A stretch of DNA of 8,085 nt from an uncultured Campylobacter sp. GTDB lineage: Bacteria > Campylobacterota > Campylobacteria > Campylobacterales > Campylobacteraceae. The position numbers and the translations under genes were made by a program. How positions within the stretch are numbered: the first letter of the stretch is position 1; every line of letters begins with the position of its first letter. Under the pieces are notes generated by a model. The model searched no databases, had not been told where the DNA came from, and was given only the letters and a program-made list of their open reading frames with translations. This document shows positions 1-5,347 of this stretch, piece by piece. The stretch is taken from contig NZ_CALHII010000200.1 in assembly GCF_938030815.1 (NCBI RefSeq), forward strand, positions 1 to 8,085. Direction: 5' to 3'.

Positions 1-158
1 CGGCGGTCACCAAACTAAGACGCCGTAGCGGCTGCGAAACCACGATGTCTCGGCGGCTGTAGAAGCAAGGCGTCGCGATAAAGAGCGCCTTTTCGGCGTG
101 CGTAGGTCTCGTTCGTCGCGCCAAGCGACGGGCGAGTAAATAAAATTTGGAGCTAGGC
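1..158. other. Upstream region, no recognisable gene
   Basis: No frame gives a convincing protein. The three plus-strand frames stop at 16-18, 26-28 and 60-62. After 28, one frame stays open to a TAA at 137-139, but its Arg-rich translation resembles nothing I know. A C-terminus of an HlyD/YbhG membrane-fusion protein is expected before a ybhF-type gene, but none of the three short tails looks like one. A perfect 6-bp hairpin (CGTCGC, loop GCCAA, GCGACG) lies at 114-130. It has no U-tract and is not a convincing terminator. I see no clear promoter. Confidence 0.5.
149..152 (+). promoter_or_regulatory. Ribosome binding site favouring the TTG start at 159
   Basis: GGAG at 149-152 sits 6 nt before TTG at 159, a normal Shine-Dalgarno spacing. 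The alternative TTG at 147 has only a weak GAG about 10 nt upstream. Both are in frame, and an in-frame TAA at 141-143 rules out earlier starts. This supports a start four codons inside the longest open frame. Confidence 0.5.
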
Positions 159-2021
159 TTGGATCTACTAAATATCGTAAATTTAAAGAAATTTTACCTG
201 CGAGAGGATCGCAGCAAAAACGTCGTTTTTGAAAATTTCGATCTGCGAATTGGCGACGCGCCGCGGCTCATCAGCCTCACGGGCCCCGACGGCGCAGGCA
301 AATCCACGCTTTTAAAGCTCATCTGCGGCATCATCGCGCCCGATTACGGCGAGATAAAATTTGCTGGCTTCACCCCTAGCGGCGAAAATAAAGAATTCGT
401 CAGCGCAAACGGCTATATGTCGCAGAGTCTGGGGCTTTACGAGGAGCTTAGCGTCTGGCAAAATTTAAACATTTTCGCGGGCCTAAAAGGGCTCGATCTA
501 AAAGACGGCGAGGAGTATCTGCGCGGGCTTTTGCGCCGCGTAGGGCTTTTGAAATTTAAAGATTACGCCGTGGATTCGCTCTCCGGCGGGATGAAACAAA
601 AGCTAGGCGTTGCCTGCGCGATTGCGGCTCGTCCGCGGCTTTTAGTGCTTGATGAGCCGACCGTCGGCGTCGATCCGCTCTCGCGCAGCGAGCTATGGGC
701 GATCGTGCGCGAATATCTGGATCAAAGCGGCGCGAAATGCATATTTTCGACGGCATATTTCGATGAGGCGGCGGATGCCGATCTGACGCTGATTTTGCTC
801 GGCGGCAAGATCATAGCGCAGGAGCGCGCCGTAAAGATCACCGCGGCGCTGCGGGAGCATACCTTTCGCATTGACGGCGAGGATTATCAGCGCCTGGCGC
901 GCCGCTTGATGTTTAAGACGCAGAGATTTTTAAAAAACTCCCCGCTCATCGACATCTGCCCCAGAGACGGCAGCGTCGATCTGCTAAGCGATGAGCCAAT
1001 AAGCCTGCGCGATCTGCAGGAGTTTTTAAACGCGAGCCTAGAGGGTGATGATGAAAATACAGAGCGCGAAAACGGGGGCAGCGAAAATTTTAAAATTTTA
1101 AATGAAAGCATAAAATTTGACGAGGGCATTAAATTTAACGAAAACGAAAGCGCTAAATTTAAACTGAGCCCGCGCGAGGCGAGCCTGGAGGATGCGTATA
1201 TTTTTTTAAACAAAGCTGAAATCGGCGCGGCAAACTTCGGCTACGAAAAAAAGAGCTTCGATGCGGCTCAAACCGTCATCAAAGTGCGCGACGTGAGTAA
1301 AAAATTCGGCTCATTCACCGCCGTGGAAAATACGAGTTTCGAGGTCAAAAAGGGCGAGATTTTCGGCCTTCTGGGTCCAAACGGCGCGGGCAAGACGACG
1401 ACCTTTCGCATGATCTGCGCGCTTTTGGGAATGAGCGGAGGCGAGATCTCTGTCATGGGCGAGGATCTGCGCTACGCCAAATCATCGATCAGATCGCGCA
1501 TCGGCTACGTCTCGCAGAAATTTTCGCTTTATAAAAAGCTAAGCTGCTATCAAAATTTAGAGTATTTCGGCCGCAGCTACGGCATCGGCGGCATGGCGCT
1601 GAAGCGGCGCATAGAGGAGCTTTTGAGCGAGTTTGGCTTGCAACGGCTGCGAAACGAAACGTGGCAAAACCTGCCGTTCGGCGCGGGGCGCAACCTTTCG
1701 ATGGCGTGCGCGCTCATCCACCGCCCCGAGATTTTGTTTCTCGACGAGGCCACCAGCGGCGCCGATCCGCTCTCGCGCAGACTCTTTTGGAACCGCATAA
1801 ACGCGCTGGCGCGCACCGGCGTGAGCGTGGTCGTGACGACGCATTTTATGGAGGAGGCGGAGTATTGCGATCGGTTTTTGATCCAAGATCGCGGCAAAAT
1901 CCTAGCGCTAGGCAGCCCCGACGAGGTCTGCGTGCAGCACGGGCGGCGGCTTAGCGTGCAGCAGGCCTTCATAAACGAGGTGCAAAAATTTAGAAGCGAG
2001 GCGGGCGATGAGGGCTTTTGA
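159..2021 (+). CDS. ybhF: ABC exporter ATPase with two fused nucleotide-binding domains (YbhF-like)
   Basis: This is the energising subunit of an ABC-2 exporter; it binds and hydrolyses ATP on the cytoplasmic face. Residues are numbered from TTG 159 (620 aa). Domain 1 has Walker A GPDGAGKST at 42-50, Q-loop Gln 89, signature LSGGMKQ at 141-147, Walker B LLVLDE at 161-166, and Tyr 200 where the switch His usually is. Domain 2 has Walker A GPNGAGKTT at 406-414, Gln 453, a degenerate signature LPFGAGR at 505-511, Walker B ending LFLDE at 530, and switch His 562. As far as I recall, E. coli YbhF (about 578 aa) shows the same fused layout and similar asymmetry. The roughly 40 extra residues fall in an acidic, Asn/Lys/Phe-rich linker (about 292-338) encoded by AAATTT repeats. 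The two permeases downstream support the call. The transported substrate cannot be told from sequence. The gene ends inside the next open frame (14-nt overlap). Confidence 0.9.
   Translation: MDLLNIVNLKKFYLREDRSKNVVFENFDLRIGDAPRLISLTGPDGAGKSTLLKLICGIIAPDYGEIKFAGFTPSGENKEFVSANGYMSQSLGLYEELSVWQNLNIFAGLKGLDLKDGEEYLRGLLRRVGLLKFKDYAVDSLSGGMKQKLGVACAIAARPRLLVLDEPTVGVDPLSRSELWAIVREYLDQSGAKCIFSTAYFDEAADADLTLILLGGKIIAQERAVKITAALREHTFRIDGEDYQRLARRLMFKTQRFLKNSPLIDICPRDGSVDLLSDEPISLRDLQEFLNASLEGDDENTERENGGSENFKILNESIKFDEGIKFNENESAKFKLSPREASLEDAYIFLNKAEIGAANFGYEKKSFDAAQTVIKVRDVSKKFGSFTAVENTSFEVKKGEIFGLLGPNGAGKTTTFRMICALLGMSGGEISVMGEDLRYAKSSIRSRIGYVSQKFSLYKKLSCYQNLEYFGRSYGIGGMALKRRIEELLSEFGLQRLRNETWQNLPFGAGRNLSMACALIHRPEILFLDEATSGADPLSRRLFWNRINALARTGVSVVVTTHFMEEAEYCDRFLIQDRGKILALGSPDEVCVQHGRRLSVQQAFINEVQKFRSEAGDEGF
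1085..1160 (+). repeat. AAATTT repeat cluster in the ATPase interdomain linker
   Basis: AAATTT occurs at 1085, 1093, 1113, 1131 and 1155, giving spacings of 8, 20, 18 and 24 bp. The translation reads as NFK, IKF, IKF and AKF motifs in a disordered-looking acidic linker. The surrounding ATPase domains are conserved, so the cluster looks like tolerated expansion in a flexible joint. The core and spacing resemble the larger repeat blocks downstream. Confidence 0.7.
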
Positions 2022-2874
2022 TCTGAATTTTGCGCGAGCGGCGAAGATTTTTGATCCGAATTTTATGCGAGCCGGGCGAAAAGCTGCGCGCCCGCGCGAT
2101 AAAATTCCAAGCAGCGCAAGGCTCTTGCGGGGCGATGAAATTTTAAACGGCGGCGAAATTTTGAGCGGCTTGGTTCTTAATGTCGGTAAAATTCTAAGCG
2201 ACAGCGGGATTTTTAGCAGCGGCAAAATTTGGAGCGATAGTAAAATTTTAAACGGCGGTGAAATTTTAAGAGATTGCGAAATTTCAAGCGGTAGTGGAAT
2301 TTTGAATGAGATGTCGCGCGGCGGGACACGGCGTGGATTTTTTAGATGGATACTGCGCGAGCTCCGCGGTGAAACAAGCCCGCTTCGTCTGCGCCGTAAA
2401 TTTCAAAGCGCGAGCGGCTCGCAAACGGATTATAAATTTAAAAGGGCGACCGCTCTGCAAACAGATCGCAAATTTAAAATGGCGGTCAGCCTGCGAGTAG
2501 CTTGTAAATTTAAAGCCCTGGTGCAAAAATTTCATCGCGGATTTTGCGCTGCCGCAAAGCTTTTGCGTCAGAAATTCCGCGGCGAGACCGTGCTGCGCAA
2601 CTGCTTAAAATTTCAAAGCCCGCCGTATGCGCTCGCGCGATTAAAATTTCAGGGCACGATGGGCGAAATAGGCACGAGCAGTCCGTCTGCGCCGTTAAAA
2701 TTTCAAATCTCGGTTGCCGCACTTTTGCAATTAAAATTTTGGGGCGTGCCAAATGTGATCACACTGATAAAATTTCAAAGCGCGGTAGTCGCCGAATTTG
2801 CGCGATTTAAATTCCAAGGCTTATCGCGAGCGGCACAGTGGCACAAAAACCGAGCACAGGGGCAGGGCGGATGA
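2008..2874 (+). CDS. Repeat-encoded open frame between ATPase and first permease (unknown product)
   Basis: This 288-codon frame starts at an ATG inside the end of the ATPase gene, after a GAGG/GGG-rich stretch. It ends in the ATGA that starts the permease. The predicted protein is very basic, has no signal peptide, no membrane segment and no known domain. Residues about 30-100 carry (E/K)IL-x-x-G hexamers. Residues about 130-280 carry 12-residue units that begin KFQ or KFK. A frame this long is unlikely by chance, and other frames in the block reach at most about 90 codons. However, the conserved element is the DNA core AAATTT, read in two different frames in the two halves, so protein function is doubtful. 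The likeliest reading is a translated spacer that keeps ribosomes moving between the transporter genes. A real Lys/Phe-rich protein is possible but unsupported. Confidence 0.4.
   Translation: MRAFDLNFARAAKIFDPNFMRAGRKAARPRDKIPSSARLLRGDEILNGGEILSGLVLNVGKILSDSGIFSSGKIWSDSKILNGGEILRDCEISSGSGILNEMSRGGTRRGFFRWILRELRGETSPLRLRRKFQSASGSQTDYKFKRATALQTDRKFKMAVSLRVACKFKALVQKFHRGFCAAAKLLRQKFRGETVLRNCLKFQSPPYALARLKFQGTMGEIGTSSPSAPLKFQISVAALLQLKFWGVPNVITLIKFQSAVVAEFARFKFQGLSRAAQWHKNRAQGQGG
2102..2302 (+). repeat. 18-bp phased RAATTY repeat array (spacer 1, first half)
   Basis: Cores AAATTT, AAATTC or GAATTT begin at 2102, 2138, 2156, 2189, 2225, 2243, 2261, 2279 and 2297. The spacings are 36, 18, 33, 36, 18, 18, 18 and 18 bp. 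The typical unit is AAATTTTAAACGGCGGTG. The copies at 2138 and 2243 differ at one of 18 bases, while others keep little beyond the core and a GC-rich half. Here the core is read as GAA-ATT or AAA-ATT, giving Glu/Lys-Ile-Leu hexapeptides. Divergent tandem duplication fits. Two further cores (2025, 2058) lie just upstream off the 18-bp grid. Confidence 0.8.
2398..2849 (+). repeat. 36-bp phased AAATTT repeat array (spacer 1, second half)
   Basis: Cores begin at 2398, 2434, 2470, 2506, 2527, 2572, 2608, 2644, 2698, 2734, 2770 and 2809. Seven of the spacings are exactly 36 bp; the others are 21, 45, 54 and 39 bp. An additional GAATTT lies at 2794. Units 2398 and 2434 match at 27 of 36 positions by eye, and 2434 and 2470 at about 24 of 36, so at least these arose by tandem duplication. 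Later units share little more than the core. The translated unit is 12 residues beginning Lys-Phe. The two imperfect cores (2572, 2809) are AAATTC, which still fits RAATTY. Confidence 0.8.
2858..2862 (+). promoter_or_regulatory. Ribosome binding site setting the first permease start at ATG 2871
   Basis: AGGGG at 2858-2862 lies 8 nt before ATG 2871. The in-frame GTG at 2838 would add eleven residues with no hydrophobic or conserved character, and it lacks a good Shine-Dalgarno. The ATG start gives MNFTFLKILVKKEF, typical of ABC-2 permease N-termini. Confidence 0.6.
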
Positions 2875-4544
2875 ATTTTACCTTTTTAAAAATCCTCGTA
2901 AAAAAGGAGTTTGCGCAGATCGCAAAGGACCGATCGGCGCTCGTGATCGCGTTTTTGATGCCGCTAATTTTGGTCGTAATCTACGGATACGCGATGCGAA
3001 TGGACATAAAGCCCGTCAAGGTGGGCTTCGTAAGCGATCTGGGCTCCAAAATCGAGCGGGATCTGCTCGGCGGATTTTTGGGCTCAAAATACCTGCAAAC
3101 CCGCGTTTACACGGACTTAGAGAGCGCGAGGAGGGATTTTAGGGCGCACGAGATCGAGAGCATTTTGTATTTTGATCCGCGCTTTGCGGCGAAATTTCAA
3201 AACACTTTGGGCGGACTCGGCGGCGCGGGCGGCGGCGTAAATTTAAATATCTTTAGCGACGAAAGCCTCTCCATGGACGGCGCAAGCGATATCCAAAATA
3301 CGAGCGGCGCCGAAAATGTCCGTCCGCTTGAGGACGACAGCGCGGGCGCTAGCACGGAGAGCGGCATAAACACCTCTGCAGGCGGTACCGGCGCAAGAGG
3401 GGAGGGCTCATACGGCAACGGCTCAGAAGCGGGCGGCAGCGGAGTAAATTCAAGCAGCGCGACCGCAAATTCTAGCGGCGGTAGTATGGGCGCGACTGCA
3501 AATTCTAGTAGCGGCGCAGGCGACATAGGCGCAAATCAAGGCAGCATAAATTTAATAGGCGGCGCAGGCGATACGAATACAGGCCTCATCGGCGGTGCAG
3601 ACGATACGAATACAGGCCTCATGGGTGGTGCGGACAATCTCCAAAATGAGAGCGGCGGCGCCAATACAAACCCTTACGCTAACGGCGCGGGCGGCGCTGC
3701 AAATAACGGCGGCGGAGCAAGCAGTGCAGGCGGCGTAGCAAGCAACTCAGACCAAGACGGCGCCGAAATTTTTCTTATCCAAAACGCCACGCAGTCGCAG
3801 CTTGCGCTTCTTAGCTACGTTTACGTTGCAGGCGTAATCGAGCAGGTTTTGGCGCAAGATTACGGCTTTTTAAACGCAAATTTAAACGCCGCGGCAAAGC
3901 CCGTCAGCGTGAATTATCGCAGCTGGTTCAACGAAGCCAACGAATCGACGTGGTATCTCGTATCTGCCGAGTACGTGGGGATTTTGGGGCTCATCTGCCT
4001 ATTTATGGTCGCGGTCGTGATCTCGCGCGAATGGGACCGCGGTACGATCGCCTCGCTTTACAACTCCAACGCAAGCGCGCTTGAGATCGTCACTGCCAAG
4101 GTCGGCGCGTATTATTTCCTAGCGCTTTTGGGTGGCGCGATGACGCTCGTTTACGGGCAGGTGCTTTTAGGTATCCCGATCCGCGGCAGCGTGGCGATGC
4201 TGCTGGCGACGCTTTGCGTCTTCGTGCTGGAGATGACCTGCCTAGGCATGCTGATCTCGGCGATCTGCAAAAATCAATTCCTAGCGCAGGAATACGCCAT
4301 CGTCATCGGCTACCTGCCCGTGACGCTGCTTAGCGGCATGATCTTCGATCTGCGCGGACTGCCCGCGGCGGTCAACTTCATCGGGCACCTGCTGCCGCCC
4401 ACATACGCGGTCGAATCCTTTCGCATCTGCTTCCTCTCGGGCGGACAGAGCGCGACGCTGTGGGTAAACCTCGCCATTCAGGCGCTCGGAGCGGTTTTGT
4501 TTTTCAGCTTGTGCGTGCTTAGCGTAAAAAGGGGTGCACGATGA
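2871..4544 (+). CDS. ybhS: ABC-2 type exporter permease with large low-complexity insert (YbhS-like)
   Basis: This is an inner-membrane permease expected to pair with the second permease to form the export path. The 557 residues show TM1 at about 23-41, a long extracytoplasmic domain at about 42-360, then five membrane segments near 362-383, 412-432, 441-463, 473-491 and 530-551. The family motif SREWDRGT at 385-392 lies just after TM2. YbhS-type permeases are near 375-380 residues, and the excess of about 180 is a Gly/Ser/Asn/Ala/Asp-rich stretch at about 113-297 in the extracytoplasmic domain. The frame stays intact and normal family sequence resumes at AEIFLIQNATQSQ (298-310), so the gene looks functional. 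The insert has an 11-residue tandem repeat and several AAATTC/AAATTT cores. The gene overlaps the frames on both sides by ATGA. The substrate is unknown. Confidence 0.88.
   Translation: MNFTFLKILVKKEFAQIAKDRSALVIAFLMPLILVVIYGYAMRMDIKPVKVGFVSDLGSKIERDLLGGFLGSKYLQTRVYTDLESARRDFRAHEIESILYFDPRFAAKFQNTLGGLGGAGGGVNLNIFSDESLSMDGASDIQNTSGAENVRPLEDDSAGASTESGINTSAGGTGARGEGSYGNGSEAGGSGVNSSSATANSSGGSMGATANSSSGAGDIGANQGSINLIGGAGDTNTGLIGGADDTNTGLMGGADNLQNESGGANTNPYANGAGGAANNGGGASSAGGVASNSDQDGAEIFLIQNATQSQLALLSYVYVAGVIEQVLAQDYGFLNANLNAAAKPVSVNYRSWFNEANESTWYLVSAEYVGILGLICLFMVAVVISREWDRGTIASLYNSNASALEIVTAKVGAYYFLALLGGAMTLVYGQVLLGIPIRGSVAMLLATLCVFVLEMTCLGMLISAICKNQFLAQEYAIVIGYLPVTLLSGMIFDLRGLPAAVNFIGHLLPPTYAVESFRICFLSGGQSATLWVNLAIQALGAVLFFSLCVLSVKRGAR
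3558..3638 (+). repeat. 33-bp tandem repeat inside the permease insert
   Basis: Two full 33-bp units (3558-3590 and 3591-3623) match at 30 of 33 positions. A partial third unit of 15 bp follows. They encode GGAGDTNTGLI, GGADDTNTGLM and GGADN. The high identity marks this as a recent duplication, and the period keeps the frame. A weaker related pair (GATANSSSG-like) lies just upstream, around AAATTC cores at 3467 and 3500. Confidence 0.85.
4529..4534 (+). promoter_or_regulatory. Strong ribosome binding site for the second spacer frame
   Basis: AAGGGG at 4529-4534 is 6 nt before ATG 4541, which overlaps the permease stop as ATGA. It resembles the site before the second permease (AGGGA at 5333-5337, also 6 nt before its ATG). 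An optimal site here means either that the spacer frame is translated, or that this was the original start site of the next gene before the block arose. Confidence 0.6.
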
Positions 4545-5347
4545 AATTTCTAAAATTTTCGCGCAAACAAACAGAGTGTGGATATGAAATTTTAAAATTT
4601 CTCGGCGCAAGAAGCTTTGTCTTACAAAGGGCGGCGGAGTTTTTAAATTTTATGCCAGCGCCGTCGCACAATGGATTTAGAATTTTAAAATTTACATCCG
4701 TGCCACGCAATCGGTTTGGAATTTTAAAATTTACGCGCGCTTCAGCGCGTCTTGCGGACACAGCGCAAAATTTTATATTGCAGCGTGGATTTAAAATTTT
4801 AAAATTTATTCAAGAGCTGCCGTTCGCTCCGCGCTGCGTTTTGCCGCGCGTAGATAGTGCCGAAACAGGGCGTGCGGCGCGGCTTACTTCGCAGCATACG
4901 CACGACGTGATAGAAAAACAGAGCGCGGTTAAGTTTAATCATGCGGGCAGATATTTGAATTCTGCGCGGCGCTACATAGCGCGATTTCGTAGCGCAGCTG
5001 CACGGCACGGCTACGAAGTAGGGCGCACGGAAAAATTTAGCAAATTTAGCCTCACAAACGCATTTTTAAATTTCATCTCCTTGCCGCCGCGTAAATTTAA
5101 ACTTGCGCTTTTGAAATTTGCGTCCGAGGTGCCGCGCAATAGATCTGAAATTTTAAATTTCATGTTCGCGTCGTATAAGCTCAAGCTCGCGCTGCGGAAA
5201 TTTACGCCCGAGCCGCGCAAAATTAAACCGACGCCCGCGGTGCGTTTAAATTTCGCTTTAAATTCCGTTCCGCCCGCCCGCGCCGTTAAATTTGAAAATG
5301 GCGTTAAATTTAAAGCTGCCGCTAAATTTAAAAGGGACGCGCGATGA
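4541..5347 (+). CDS. Repeat-encoded open frame between the two permeases (unknown product)
   Basis: This 268-codon frame is linked by ATGA overlaps to the permease on each side and preceded by a good Shine-Dalgarno. The product would be highly basic (many Arg and Lys), rich in KF, ILKF and LNF motifs, with no signal peptide, membrane segment or domain I recognise. It resembles the frame at 2008-2874 in composition and position, but the two do not align beyond the AAATTT-encoded motifs. Other frames in the block reach only about 80 codons, so the length is unlikely by chance. YbhS and YbhR genes normally abut, so the block looks like an insertion or expansion at their junction. I favour a translated spacer over a working protein; the evidence for translation is good ribosome-site placement, not conservation. 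Confidence 0.42.
   Translation: MKFLKFSRKQTECGYEILKFLGARSFVLQRAAEFLNFMPAPSHNGFRILKFTSVPRNRFGILKFTRASARLADTAQNFILQRGFKILKFIQELPFAPRCVLPRVDSAETGRAARLTSQHTHDVIEKQSAVKFNHAGRYLNSARRYIARFRSAAARHGYEVGRTEKFSKFSLTNAFLNFISLPPRKFKLALLKFASEVPRNRSEILNFMFASYKLKLALRKFTPEPRKIKPTPAVRLNFALNSVPPARAVKFENGVKFKAAAKFKRDAR
4544..4807 (+). repeat. Paired-core AAATTTTAAAATTT repeats (spacer 2, first part)
   Basis: Two RAATTY cores 8 bp apart recur as a unit at 4587/4595, 4680/4688, 4719/4727 and 4794/4802. A 9-bp variant lies at 4544/4553, and single cores at 4645 and 4768. Each 8-bp pair follows a GGAT- or GGTT-like run, and the frame reads GYEILKF, GFRILKF, RFGILKF and GFKILKF. The pairs at 4680 and 4719 are 39 bp apart. 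This unit differs from both arrays in spacer 1. Confidence 0.75.
5033..5329 (+). repeat. RAATTY core cluster (spacer 2, last part)
   Basis: Cores begin at 5033, 5042, 5068, 5093, 5114, 5148, 5155, 5198, 5248, 5260, 5288, 5306 and 5324. The last three are exactly 18 bp apart, the same period as in spacer 1 (cores followed by GAAAATGGCG, AAAGCTGCCG and AAAAGGGACG). The rest are irregular. The intervening stretch, about 4808-5032, has only one core (GAATTC at 4957). Confidence 0.7.
5333..5337 (+). promoter_or_regulatory. Ribosome binding site of the second permease
   Basis: AGGGA at 5333-5337 is 6 nt before ATG 5344. It directly follows the last AAATTT core of the spacer, so the repeat block ends where the gene's own initiation signals begin. 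Confidence 0.6.

Noticed and set aside
114..130. Hairpin CGTCGC/GCGACG as a terminator for an upstream gene
   Set aside because: The stem is only 6 bp and is followed by GGCGAGTAAA without a U-tract.
2284..2752. Minus-strand and other-frame open frames of 60-90 codons in spacer 1
   Set aside because: The AAATTT core is palindromic and reads Lys-Phe on both strands, and the GC-rich remainder is poor in stops. These frames are much shorter than the 288-codon frame and lack overlaps or ribosome sites with the genes.
2398..2849. 36-bp periodicity as a CRISPR array
   Set aside because: Only 6 bp are invariant and the remaining bases are partly similar between neighbours. There is no long identical repeat, no unique-spacer pattern and no cas gene.
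2838..2870. GTG 2838 as the start of the first permease
   Set aside because: It adds eleven unremarkable residues and has no good ribosome site. ATG 2871 has AGGGG at 8 nt and the expected N-terminus.
2022..5343. Insertion sequence or other mobile element as the origin of the spacers
   Set aside because: No transposase, terminal inverted repeats or clear target-site duplications were seen. The two blocks also have different internal architecture.
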